In this document: positions 55,927 to 64,000 of the stretch, one piece after another
How the letters are laid out: every line of letters starts with the position of its first letter
Position numbering within the stretch: position 1 is the first letter of the stretch
Assembly (NCBI RefSeq): GCF_003814705.1
Contig: NZ_RKRA01000001.1
Location: 3,664,776 to 3,728,775 of the forward strand
Direction of reading: 5' to 3'
DNA: 64,000 nt
DNA from: Georgenia muralis
GTDB lineage: Bacteria > Actinomycetota > Actinomycetes > Actinomycetales > Actinomycetaceae
Position numbers and translations under genes: made by a program
Notes under the pieces: model-generated
Database searches by the model: none
What the model was told of the DNA's origin: nothing
What the model saw: the letters and a program-made list of their open reading frames with translations, nothing else

Positions 55927-56718
55927 TCAGGCCCGCGCGGAGGCGAAGCGACGGACCCAGGCCTCGACGTAGTCGGCCGTCTCCTCCCAGTCCCGGACGG
56001 CGTGCACGGGCATCCCCAGGCGGATGACGGGGTAGTCGTTGCCGCCCTCGTCCAGACGGTCACCGACGAAGAGGATGTCGGAGACGTCGATGCCCGTCTG
56101 CTCGCTGAGGCGCTCCATCCCGTAGGCCTTGTCCACGCCCTTACGGGTGATGTCCACCGACGTCGAGCCGCCGGAGCGGACCTCGAGGTCCGGCAGGAGC
56201 TCGGCGACGGCGTCGCGCAGGCGCCCCTTCTTCTCACCGGCGAGGTCCCACGCCTTCTTCGCCGCGAGCGGGGCCTCCTGGCCCAGTGCCGAGAAGGTGA
56301 TCTGGGAGCCGCGGTCCTCGAGGATTTGGCCCCAGGTCTGCTCCTCCCAGAGGCCGAGACGGCGGGCCTCGCCCTCCACGGCCGCGAGAGCACGGGACCG
56401 CTCGTCGTCGGTGAGGTCGTGGTTGTAGACCTGCTCCCACGTGCCTCCCTCGTAGCGCAGGTAGCGCGTGCCGCAGGTGGGCATGAGGTGCAACCGGGAG
56501 AGCTGCTCGTCCGTGGCGTCGAGGTGGGCCAGGACCTGGTCGCTGAACTGACCGAAGTGACCGCCGGAGATGATGCACACCGGCACCTCGTCCAGCAGCG
56601 CCGTCAGGGCGCGCCCCATGCGCTCGGGCATCGGCGACTTCGACGGCGCAAGCGTGTCGTCGAGGTCGAAGGCGATGAGGCGCACGTCCGTCGCGTCGGC
56701 CAGGGTCTCGTCGGTCAT
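55927..56718 (-). CDS. HAD-IIB phosphatase, phosphomannomutase-like
   Basis: A 263-residue HAD superfamily phosphohydrolase. Motif I is AFDLDDTLAPSK (nucleophile Asp), motif II is CIISGGHFGQF, the lysine is in KGVDKAYGME and motif IV is FVGDRLDEGGNDYP. The C2B-type cap between motifs II and III classifies it as HAD-IIB, close to eukaryotic-type phosphomannomutases and sugar phosphatases. It could isomerise or dephosphorylate a hexose phosphate. ATG 56718. It is convergent to the SDR gene and divergent from the aldo/keto reductase. Confidence 0.88.
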   Translation of the reverse strand: MTDETLADATDVRLIAFDLDDTLAPSKSPMPERMGRALTALLDEVPVCIISGGHFGQFSDQVLAHLDATDEQLSRLHLMPTCGTRYLRYEGGTWEQVYNHDLTDDERSRALAAVEGEARRLGLWEEQTWGQILEDRGSQITFSALGQEAPLAAKKAWDLAGEKKGRLRDAVAELLPDLEVRSGGSTSVDITRKGVDKAYGMERLSEQTGIDVSDILFVGDRLDEGGNDYPVIRLGMPVHAVRDWEETADYVEAWVRRFASARA

Positions 56719-56787
56719 GGATCTCCTCGGGTGGTCGTCCTGCGATTATGCCGTGTCCCCGTCGACCGCCCGGAGCAGAATGTCCCC

Positions 56788-57615
56788 ATGACCACCGTGC
56801 CGCTGCTCACCCTCGACGACGGACACCGCCTGCCGGCCATCGGCCTGGGCACCTACCCCATGACCGACGAGGTGGCCGCGACCGCCGTCGCCTCGGCGCT
56901 CCGCATGGGCTACCGCCTCGTCGACACCGCTGCGAAGTACGGCAACGAGGTGGGCGTCGGCCGCGGGATCGCCGACTCCGGTGTGCCGCGCGAGGAGGTC
57001 GTGCTCACGAGCAAGCTTCGAGGGCAGGACCAGGGCTACGACGAGACGTTGCGGGCCTTCCACTCCAGCCGCCGCGACCTCGGTGTGGACTACCTCGACC
57101 TCTACCTCATCCACTGGCCGCTGCCCCGGATCGACAAGTTCGTGGACACCTGGCGGGCACTGATCCGCCTGCGCGAGGAGGGACTCGTGCGCTCGATCGG
57201 CGTCTCGAACTTCACGGTGGACCACCTGGACCGCCTCATCTCGGAGACCGGGGTCACCCCTGCCGTGAACCAGATCGAGCTCCACCCCGCCTTCCCCCAG
57301 GAGCAGATGCGTCTCGCGCACGCCGAGCGCGGGATCATCACCCAGTCGTGGAGCCCGCTCGGACGGGCCCGCCTGCTCGACGCCCCGGCCATCATCGAGG
57401 CAGCCGGGCACCACGGGGTCACGCCGGCCCAGACCGTGCTGCGGTGGCACCACCAGCTCGGTGCGGTGCCGATCCCGAAGTCGGCCGACCCCGAGCGGCA
57501 ACGCGAGAACCTCGACATCTTCCGTTTCGCGCTCCACGAGCCCGAGCTCGACCGGATCTCCGCGCTCGCCGGCTCCCGGTACGGCGGCGACCCGGACGTC
57601 CACGAGGAGTTCTGA
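56788..57615 (+). CDS. Aldo/keto reductase
   Basis: A 275-residue NADPH-dependent AKR of the 2,5-diketo-gluconate reductase type. The tetrad is seen as Asp in RLVDTAAKYGNE with Tyr in KYGNE, Lys in LTSKLRG and His in YLIHWPLP. The C-terminal cofactor part IPKSADPERQRENLDIF is typical. ATG 56788 follows GTCCCC; a weak CAGAAT -10-like box 6 nt upstream hints at a leaderless start. The physiological aldehyde is unknown. Confidence 0.92.
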   Translation: MTTVPLLTLDDGHRLPAIGLGTYPMTDEVAATAVASALRMGYRLVDTAAKYGNEVGVGRGIADSGVPREEVVLTSKLRGQDQGYDETLRAFHSSRRDLGVDYLDLYLIHWPLPRIDKFVDTWRALIRLREEGLVRSIGVSNFTVDHLDRLISETGVTPAVNQIELHPAFPQEQMRLAHAERGIITQSWSPLGRARLLDAPAIIEAAGHHGVTPAQTVLRWHHQLGAVPIPKSADPERQRENLDIFRFALHEPELDRISALAGSRYGGDPDVHEEF

Positions 57616-57873
57616 TTCCGGACCGTCGGCTCTGACACCGCTCGGAAGGACTTGAGCCCACGGAGTGCCGGCTGTGAAGTGACGGGGACGCGGGGTAGCC
57701 CGCGACGATGTCCCGCTACCTCGGCGCGCGGCGACGGTCCCCGTTCACTGCTCCTCCACAGGTGTGGTTCGTGCGTGGGTGTCCACAAATTCGGCGGAAT
57801 GACGCCGTTCTCCTGGACCTGGCGAACGTCCGTTCGATACGGTGGGGGTGGACACGGACGAGGGAGGTGAACG

Positions 57874-59457
57874 GTGATGGCGGTCACCGCGCAGCTGCCC
57901 GCCCCCGACCCGGCCGCCCTGCTCACCGGCGTCCAGGACGCCCTCACGGCGGTCCTGGCGACCGACCTGCTCGACCACCCCGCCCAGGTCGCCCTGGACG
58001 TGCTGGACCAGGCCGAGACCCTGCGCCGCCAGCTCGAGGCCCTGACCGCCCGGGCCCTGACCGCGGTCGAGGCCGACGGCCGGTGGGCCCTGGACGGTGC
58101 CCGGTCCATGGCCGCCTGGTACCGGAACCGCTCCGGGCGCCACCACAGCGCCGCGGCCCGCAAGGTCCGCCAGGCCCGCGCCCTGCGCGACCACCTCCCC
58201 GCCACCGCGACCGCCCTGGCCACCGGCACGATCAGCGTCGACCACGCCGCCGCCCTGGTCCGCCACACCACCGACACCCCGGCCCGCCAGGCCCTGCTCC
58301 GCCACCACGACCTCGGCGAGGACTTCCTCCTGGGCCACGCCACCACCATGGACGCCCACGGCTTCACCCTGGCCCTGCGCCACTGGGCCCTGCGCGCCGA
58401 CCCCGACGCCGCCGACCGCGCCTACCGCGCCGACGCCGACCGCGAGGAGTTCTACCTCGCCGAGACCACCGACGGCTACGTCCCCGGCGGCTGGCTCTCC
58501 AAGACCACCGGCACCGCGCTCCTGACCGCCCTCGACGCCCGGGTCGGCACCCCCGCCGCGACCGATACCCGCACCCCCAACCAACGCCGCGCCGGCGCCC
58601 TGGGATCCCTGGCCCACCTCACCCTCGACGCCGGCATCCTCAAACCCTTCGCCCGGACCCGCCCCCACCTGTGCGTCACCGTCCCCTTCACCACCCTGGC
58701 CCTGCTCGCCCGGACCACCCCCACCCCCCACCACCCCACCTGCCCCGCCACCAACCCCCGCCCCACCAGCCCCGGCGCCGCGTTCGGCCCCACCGGCCCC
58801 GGCGCCGCGTTCGGCCCCACCGGCCCCGGCGCCGCGTTCGGCCCCACCGGCCCCGGCGCCGCATTCGACCTCACCGGCCCCGGCGCCGCATTCGACCCCA
58901 CCGGCCCCGCCGCTGTCGCGACAGACGCGGTCACTACCGACGCCGCGGGCCCGGTCACCACCGACGCCGCGGCCGCCGGGTGCACCTGCGGCCACCCCGA
59001 GGCCGTCATCAGCGCCGACTACGACCTCGCCGCGATGGCCGCCGCGGACCCCGCGACCCTGGCCGACGGCACCCCCCTGCCGCCCGCCCTCCTGGCCCGC
59101 CTGGCCTGCTCCTCCGGGATCCACCGCGTCGTGTTCGGCCCCGACTCACAACCCCTGGACGTCGGCCGCGAGGAACGCCTCTACACCGCCGCCCAGACCC
59201 GCGCCATCATCGCCCGCGACCGCCACTGCCAGTACCCCGACTGCTCAGCACCACCAGGCGAGGGCGAGATCCACCACTCCCTGTGGTGGTACGCCCAGCA
59301 CGGCCCCACCGACCTCCGCACAGGCATCCTGCTGTGCTGGCACCACCACGACCACGTCCACAACCGCCACATCACCATCGAACGACACACCGACCGATGG
59401 ACCTTCCACCGCCGCGACGGCACCCTCCTCGGCACCACCACCTTCCGCACCAACTAG
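57874..59457 (+). CDS. DUF222 and HNH endonuclease protein (13E12 type)
   Basis: A 527-residue protein with an N-terminal DUF222 helical domain (residues about 10-300: AVEADGRWALDGARSMAAWY, ARKVRQARALRDHL, GTISVDHAAALVRH). A low-complexity middle follows, then a C-terminal HNH nuclease (ARDRHCQYPDCSAPP, EIHHSLWWYAQHGPTDLRTGI, LCWHHHDHVH). Zinc-binding Cys and His are intact. Such genes are multicopy in many Actinobacteria and may spread by recombination; their function is not known. The middle carries five 9-residue GAAFGPTGP-type repeats. Start GTG 57874 or ATG 57877, with GGGAGGTG upstream. Confidence 0.9.
   Translation: MMAVTAQLPAPDPAALLTGVQDALTAVLATDLLDHPAQVALDVLDQAETLRRQLEALTARALTAVEADGRWALDGARSMAAWYRNRSGRHHSAAARKVRQARALRDHLPATATALATGTISVDHAAALVRHTTDTPARQALLRHHDLGEDFLLGHATTMDAHGFTLALRHWALRADPDAADRAYRADADREEFYLAETTDGYVPGGWLSKTTGTALLTALDARVGTPAATDTRTPNQRRAGALGSLAHLTLDAGILKPFARTRPHLCVTVPFTTLALLARTTPTPHHPTCPATNPRPTSPGAAFGPTGPGAAFGPTGPGAAFGPTGPGAAFDLTGPGAAFDPTGPAAVATDAVTTDAAGPVTTDAAAAGCTCGHPEAVISADYDLAAMAAADPATLADGTPLPPALLARLACSSGIHRVVFGPDSQPLDVGREERLYTAAQTRAIIARDRHCQYPDCSAPPGEGEIHHSLWWYAQHGPTDLRTGILLCWHHHDHVHNRHITIERHTDRWTFHRRDGTLLGTTTFRTN
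58771..58905 (+). repeat. Five tandem 27-bp repeats inside the DUF222-HNH gene
   Basis: Units start at 58771, 58798, 58825, 58852 and 58879. The first three are identical; the last two differ by a few bases (GCATTCGACC). They encode PGAAFGPTG-type 9-mers at residues about 300-344, between DUF222 and HNH. Confidence 0.92.
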
Positions 59458-59503
59458 CCCGGTCGGCGCACCTGCCAGAGCGCCCTGCGAGCGCGTGCGT
59501 GCT

Positions 59504-60475
59504 TCAGAGGCTGGCGAAGTGGGTCGCGAGGCGTGCGAACCCCTCGTCGAGCCCGACCGTGGGGCTCCACCGCAGCGCGTCGCGAGTCCGTCGCTGGTCG
59601 AACCAGTGCGCGGTGCTGAGCTGCTCGGCGAGGAACCGGGTCATCGGCGGCTCGTCCGGTCGCCCGAGAAGGGTCCACGTCCGCTCCACCACGGCTCCGG
59701 CGCCGCGGGCGACCAGGCCCGGGAGGGACCACGCGGGCGGCTCGACACCCGCGGCGCGGCACATTCCGCCGATCAGCTCAGCCACAGGCCGGGGCTCACC
59801 GTTGGTCACGACGAACGCCTCACCGTGGACGGTCTCAGCGCGCGCGAGCGCCGCGAGAAGCGCCGAGACGGCGTTGTCCACGTACGTGGTGTCGATGAGG
59901 GTGGCGCCGGTGCCGATGCGGGGCAGCCGACCGGCAGCCGCGCGGTCCACCACGCGTTGCACGAGCTGGGTGTCGCCCGGTCCCCAGACGATGTGCGGCC
60001 GCACGGCGACGACGGCGAAACCGGGACGGTCGGCGGCCAGGGCGAGCAGCTCGGCCGCCGCCTTCGTCCGTGCATAGCTACCCCGCGCGAGGTCCGGCCG
60101 GGCTGGTTCCGCGCCGGCACCGACGATCGAGGCGCCGGTGTGCGCCACGGAAGGGGATGAGACGAACACGAATCGTGCGATCCCCGCGGCGCGCGACGCC
60201 TCGAGCAGGAGGCGGGTGCCCTCGACGTTCGTCCGGACGAACTCCGCCTCCGCGCCGGTGAACGACACCTTCGCGGCGAGGTGGACGACGGCGTCGTGCC
60301 CGGGTACGGCACCAGCGACGGCGTCGGGGTCGCTCACCGAGCCGCGCACCTCGCGGACGCCGGCGATCCCCGCGCCGCGCCGCTGCAGCACGGTGACGTC
60401 GTCGCCGCGGTCGCGGAGCCGGCTTGCGACGGCCCGGCCGAGCATCCCCGACGCGCCGGTGACGAGGACCTTCAC
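59504..60475 (-). CDS. oleD: OleD, NADPH-dependent 2-alkyl-3-ketoalkanoate reductase
   Basis: A 323-residue extended SDR that reduces the beta-keto acid formed by OleA to a beta-hydroxy acid in long-chain olefin synthesis. The cofactor motif is VLVTGASGMLGRAV; the active site is SYARTKAAAELLALA (Tyr-Lys) with the Ser in FVSSPSV. VVHLAAKVSFTGAEAEF and VRPHIVWGPGD are typical of 3-beta-HSD-like OleD. GTG 60475 overlaps the oleBC stop by GTGA. It is last in the oleA-oleBC-oleD operon. Confidence 0.92.
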   Translation of the reverse strand: MKVLVTGASGMLGRAVASRLRDRGDDVTVLQRRGAGIAGVREVRGSVSDPDAVAGAVPGHDAVVHLAAKVSFTGAEAEFVRTNVEGTRLLLEASRAAGIARFVFVSSPSVAHTGASIVGAGAEPARPDLARGSYARTKAAAELLALAADRPGFAVVAVRPHIVWGPGDTQLVQRVVDRAAAGRLPRIGTGATLIDTTYVDNAVSALLAALARAETVHGEAFVVTNGEPRPVAELIGGMCRAAGVEPPAWSLPGLVARGAGAVVERTWTLLGRPDEPPMTRFLAEQLSTAHWFDQRRTRDALRWSPTVGLDEGFARLATHFASL

Positions 60476-63213
60476 GGGTTCCCCACCCTCGCGCCGGCGA
60501 GCGCCCGCTCCGCCCACGCCGCCAGCCGGGTGCGCTCGACCTTGGAGTTGTGCCGGACGTCGGTCGGGATCTCCGGTACCCGCAGGACCGCGGCGACGGG
60601 CACCGTCGCCCGCGCCCGGACAGCCCGCGCCAGGCCCGCCGGGGCCAGTGACCAGCTCCGCCGGGCGCCCGCGTGGACGTCGGGGTCGGTCTCGACCACC
60701 ACCACCACCTGCTGGGTACCTGCCGGACCCACCCCGACGGCCGCGGCGCGCCCGACCCCGGCCACGGCGAGCGCCGCGTTCTCCACCGCAACCGGTGTGA
60801 CGACGCCGGCGGCGGTGGAGATGACGTGGGTCAACCTGCCCTCGACCCACAACCGACCGACACCGTCGAGATGCCCGACGTCGCCGGTGCGGTGCCATCC
60901 CGGCCACGTCCGCGAGTCGGCCTCCGTCGCCCAGAGCCGGTCGTAGCGGTCCTTGAGGTTCGGGGCGCTGACCAGCACCTCACCGGTCACGCCGGCCTCG
61001 TCGGTGGGCTGCCCGGTGGCCCGGCCATCGTCGTCGAGAGGCACCACCAGCACCTGGGCGCGTCCCACCGGCCGGCCGACGCACGTGCCGCCGCCGGCCC
61101 CCCGGACGGTCCCCGAGGCGGCGTCGGCCGCAGCCTGGCGGATCTCCTCGAGCGAGACGTCGGTGACGGGAAGCGCCTCGGTCATCCCGTACGGTGTGTG
61201 CGCCGCGGCCGAGGGTACGAGCGCCGCGGCCGCGGCGAGACGCTCCGGAGCGATCGGGGCACCTGCGGACAGCAGAACCTCGACACGACCCAGGGCCGAG
61301 CGCCCGTCACCGGTCACCTCACCGGCCGTCCGTACGACGTTCGCCAGGGCGGACGGTGAGGCGAAGACGGCCCGGGCGTCGATGGCGGCGACGGCGTCCG
61401 CCAGGGCGCCGGCTGTGAGCGTGGCGGGGGCCGTGACGTCCATGTCGGGTGTCGCCGACGTCGCTCCGAGCGCCGTCCCGAGGAGTGCGAACGGAGCGAA
61501 TCCGGCCACGAAGGGCCGCTCGGGCGAGAGTCCGTAGGTGTCGCCGACGACGTCGCGCATGCCCGCCAGCCCGCGGTGGGTGTAGGCGACGCCCTTCGCC
61601 GGGCCCGTCGAGCCGGAGGTGAAGAGAACAGCGGCGTCGGCGTCCGGGCCAGGCTCGGGCGGGAGCTCGATGCCGGCGGCCTCGAGCCGCCGCCCCTGCG
61701 CGATGAGGTCGCGGTAGGTCCCCTCCGCGCCGAGGATGCGCCTGCGGAGCGGATCTGCACCCGAGCCCGACTCCGCGGCGACGAGGACCCGCCGACCGGG
61801 CCACCCCAGTGTCCGCGCACCGAGGAGCGCCCGGTCGATCCCGATGGTGACGTCCGGGTCCGCGCCGCGGACGGCCCGCGTCAGTCCCGCGGTCCCCAGC
61901 CCGGCGTCGGCGAGGACGACGACGGCGCCGATACGCAGGCACGCGAAGAGCGCGGTCGTCAGCTCGGCTCCCGGCGGCACCAGCAGGCTGACCCGCTGCC
62001 GCGGCCGGACCCCGGCGTCCACCAGACCGAGCGCGAGGTGTCTGACGTCGGCGGCGAGGCGCCGCCACGTCACGGTCGTCGCGGCGCCGTCGCGCAGGGA
62101 GACGACGGCCGGCCCGTCGGTGTCGGCGAGGGAGTCCAGCGCCGCCCACAGCGGCTCGTACGGGGCGCTGTCCGCGCGGAGCTCTCCACCCGGCCCGAGG
62201 GCCGCCGAGTCGGTCTCGTGGCGGAGCAACGCCGTCACGTCGCGGTCGAGAGCTTGCGGATCCGCGGCCGGCAGCCCGATCCCGCGCGCCGCCAACCATC
62301 GCACCAGCACGCCGGCGACATCGGCGTCCTCGACCACGAGGTGCCCGGCGCCCTCGAAGCGGTGGACGTCGGCCTGTGGGAGTCGCTCGCGGAGATCCCG
62401 CAGGTAACGCTCGTAGAACACCGGGTCGCGGGGCCCCCACATGAGCAGCGCGGGAACGTCCAGGGCGGCGACCCCGTCGGCGATGCGGCCCAGCTCCCGG
62501 TGGCTGGGGTGCCGGGCGTCGACCGGGATGTCCTCGACGAACGCGCCGATCCCCCGGCGCCGCTCCGCCGTCGTGTACGGCGAACGGAACGCCGCGCGCA
62601 CCGCCGGGGAGAGCGCCGGGCTCGCCAGCGACAGGGTGACCTCGAGGAACGCCGGCGTGAGCACGGTGGCGGCACTGTGGACGGCGGTGCGGCGCGCCAG
62701 GCGCAGCAGCCCCGGTACCGGCACCGCGTCGTCGTGGTGGACGGCCGTGTTCGTCAGCACGAGGGCTGCCAGCTCCCGCGGGTGGTCGACGGCCCACCCC
62801 GACACGACGACGCCGCCCCAGTCGTGGCCCACGGCGACCACGGGGAGTGCACCGCCGGGCTCCGGCTCGCCGTCGCCCGAGATCCCGAGGGTGTCGGTGA
62901 GCCGGCCGAGCTGGGCCACGCGGTCGGCGAGGCGGTGGTGCGCCCCGGAGCGTTCGGACCACCCCATCTCCAGCTGGTCGACGGCCACGACGCGCCAGCC
63001 CGCGGACGCGCCGGCAGCGAGCACCGAGCGCCACAGGTACGACCAGGTGGGGTTGCCGTGCACGCACAGCAGGACGCCGCGGGCGGGAGCGGTGAGGGAG
63101 GGTGCGTTGTCGAGCAGGTGCCACTCGTGCCCGTCGACGGCGACGCGGCGTGACCAGGCCGGGTCGACGCCGGGCCACGCCTGGGCTCCCGGCGCGGCAG
63201 AGCGTGCGCTCAC
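60472..63213 (-). CDS. oleBC: OleBC fusion: beta-lactone decarboxylase and beta-lactone synthetase
   Basis: A 913-residue two-domain protein. Residues about 10-310 are an alpha/beta-hydrolase of the haloalkane-dehalogenase type (HGNPTW oxyanion loop, nucleophile Asp131 in GHDWGG, His in GAGHLV), the OleB decarboxylase. Residues about 360-913 are an AMP-forming-ligase-like OleC (LFTSGSTGPAKGV, YGMTEALPV, WHRTGDVG, and NSKVERTRL near the end), which closes the beta-hydroxy acid to a beta-lactone with ATP. OleB then releases CO2 and a cis-olefin. Fused OleBC is known in some Actinobacteria. GTG 63213 overlaps the oleA stop; its own stop overlaps oleD. Confidence 0.93.
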   Translation of the reverse strand: MSARSAAPGAQAWPGVDPAWSRRVAVDGHEWHLLDNAPSLTAPARGVLLCVHGNPTWSYLWRSVLAAGASAGWRVVAVDQLEMGWSERSGAHHRLADRVAQLGRLTDTLGISGDGEPEPGGALPVVAVGHDWGGVVVSGWAVDHPRELAALVLTNTAVHHDDAVPVPGLLRLARRTAVHSAATVLTPAFLEVTLSLASPALSPAVRAAFRSPYTTAERRRGIGAFVEDIPVDARHPSHRELGRIADGVAALDVPALLMWGPRDPVFYERYLRDLRERLPQADVHRFEGAGHLVVEDADVAGVLVRWLAARGIGLPAADPQALDRDVTALLRHETDSAALGPGGELRADSAPYEPLWAALDSLADTDGPAVVSLRDGAATTVTWRRLAADVRHLALGLVDAGVRPRQRVSLLVPPGAELTTALFACLRIGAVVVLADAGLGTAGLTRAVRGADPDVTIGIDRALLGARTLGWPGRRVLVAAESGSGADPLRRRILGAEGTYRDLIAQGRRLEAAGIELPPEPGPDADAAVLFTSGSTGPAKGVAYTHRGLAGMRDVVGDTYGLSPERPFVAGFAPFALLGTALGATSATPDMDVTAPATLTAGALADAVAAIDARAVFASPSALANVVRTAGEVTGDGRSALGRVEVLLSAGAPIAPERLAAAAALVPSAAAHTPYGMTEALPVTDVSLEEIRQAAADAASGTVRGAGGGTCVGRPVGRAQVLVVPLDDDGRATGQPTDEAGVTGEVLVSAPNLKDRYDRLWATEADSRTWPGWHRTGDVGHLDGVGRLWVEGRLTHVISTAAGVVTPVAVENAALAVAGVGRAAAVGVGPAGTQQVVVVVETDPDVHAGARRSWSLAPAGLARAVRARATVPVAAVLRVPEIPTDVRHNSKVERTRLAAWAERALAGARVGNP

Positions 63214-64000
63214 CAGGCGAGCTCGAGCATCGTGGTGTTGAGGCCGGACCCGACGCCGAGGCACATCACCCGGTCCCCGGGGTTGAGGCTCTCCGCCTGC
63301 TCGGAGAGGGTCATCGCGATCGCGGCCGGGCCGACGTTGCCCCACCGGTCGAACGTGATCGGCACCGCCGCGGGGTCGAGGTCCACCGCCTCGATGATGG
63401 CGTTGGTGTACGGCGTGGAGATCTGATGGGTGACGTAGCGGTCCAGACGGCGCCAGTCCCAGCCCGAGCGCTCCGCCTCGTGCCACGCGTCGGTGACGAG
63501 CTTGAGCCCGTGGGTGAGCAGGCTCTTGGTGTCGGTCGTCATCTTGCCGAACGACCCCACGCACAGGCGGTGGTGCTGGGTGCCGGCACGGGAGACCCCA
63601 CCGAGGATGCGGTGCCCGTCGGGCCGGTCAGAGGCACGCCCCACGACCGCCGCTGCGGCGCCGTCACCGAGGGTGAGCGACGCGAACTGGTCGGTGTAGT
63701 CCCCGCGCGTGACCCCTTCCGTCGCGAGCCTGCGGAGCGTGTCCTCCTGCGTGGGACGCACGTCCTCGGCGTCGACGACGACGGCGTAGTCGATCTGGCC
63801 GGAGTCGATCATCGCCGAGGCCATCTGCAGCCCGTTGACGAACCCCAGGCAGGCGTTGGTGATGTCGAAGTTCAGGGCCGAGCTCGGCAGGCCCATGCGG
63901 TGGTGCACCCCGACCGCCACCGACGGCTCCAGGTGCGGCCGCGAGACAGAGGTGTTGACGAGCAACCCGACGTCGCCCGCGTCGACCCCGGCCGCGGCGA
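63210..64000 (-). CDS. oleA: OleA, thiolase-fold acyl condensing enzyme, N-terminus beyond the window
   Basis: Only the last 263 codons are present; the frame is open to base 64000. OleA joins two fatty acyl-CoAs head to head to give a beta-keto acid. The nucleophile Cys is in TNACLGFVNG, the His in YVTHQISTPYTN, and the Asn in DRWGNVGPAAI. LEPSVAVGVHHRMG carries the Glu that reaches the partner subunit in OleA, which separates it from FabH. The C-terminus ends GSGLNTTMLELAW. First known gene of the ole operon within this window; anything upstream is not visible. Confidence 0.93.
   Translation of the reverse strand, partial: AAAGVDAGDVGLLVNTSVSRPHLEPSVAVGVHHRMGLPSSALNFDITNACLGFVNGLQMASAMIDSGQIDYAVVVDAEDVRPTQEDTLRRLATEGVTRGDYTDQFASLTLGDGAAAAVVGRASDRPDGHRILGGVSRAGTQHHRLCVGSFGKMTTDTKSLLTHGLKLVTDAWHEAERSGWDWRRLDRYVTHQISTPYTNAIIEAVDLDPAAVPITFDRWGNVGPAAIAMTLSEQAESLNPGDRVMCLGVGSGLNTTMLELAW

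Noticed and set aside
57616-57873. A gene or RNA in the 258-bp gap before the DUF222 gene
   Set aside because: No conserved frame, tRNA-like fold or strong hairpin was seen; only the ribosome site of the next gene.

Overview
High-GC (about 72-75 %) actinobacterial chromosome, probably order Micrococcales. The reasons are extreme GC third positions, GTG starts, 4-bp GTGA/ATGA gene overlaps, several apparently leaderless transcripts (TANNNT box 6-7 nt before the start codon), a DUF222/HNH gene of the 13E12 type and a fused oleBC gene. I cannot name the species. No tRNA, rRNA, CRISPR array, insertion sequence or prophage was seen; the window reads as ordinary chromosome with several accessory metabolic islands.

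Layout. 1-4.9 kb: hemW (runs off the left edge), a GNAT acetyltransferase, a MOSC protein, lepA and a membrane protein. 5.0-8.3 kb: a three-gene operon of circularly permuted ATP-grasp, alpha-E and transglutaminase-like proteins. 8.5-9.6 kb: a PemK/MazF-like protein and rpsT with its terminator. 9.7-12.4 kb: a frameshifted glycosyltransferase and an MFS transporter. 12.5-16.9 kb: holA, comEC, comEA. 17.1-22.1 kb: a secreted repeat protein, a LuxR regulator with a degenerate receiver, and a HerA-like ATPase. 22.2-26.2 kb: an aldose epimerase, and an overlapping cstA / Cys-Cys-ending small protein / ArsA-type ATPase unit. 26.5-31.7 kb: leuS with a candidate leucine attenuator, nhaA and a MarR regulator.

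31.7-41.2 kb is a glucuronide catabolic island: a TRAP transporter (dctPQM), fructuronate reductase (uxuB type), uxaC, a LacI regulator and an intracellular beta-glucuronidase (uidA). The promoters of the TRAP operon, uxaC-uxuB and lacI share a GGCAA-N4-TTGC(C/G) palindrome, and the uidA promoter has a half-site, so one LacI regulon is likely. Mannonate dehydratase and the KDG genes are not in the window.

41.3-51.5 kb holds a complete but split set for the nickel-pincer cofactor and its racemase: larE-larB-HIT, then (after a metallophosphoesterase and a glutamate-cysteine-ligase-like gene) larA-larC plus a Xi-class GST. LarC carries a His/Asp-rich insertion, seems to start at CTG, and a perfect 26-bp palindrome lies upstream of larA.

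51.5-59.5 kb: a large lipoprotein with cell-wall-binding-like repeats, an LLM oxidoreductase with an overlapping thioredoxin, an SDR, a HAD phosphatase, an aldo/keto reductase and a DUF222-HNH protein. 59.5-64.0 kb: oleD, a fused oleBC and the 3' part of oleA, the beta-lactone route to long-chain olefins. The cluster continues beyond the right edge.
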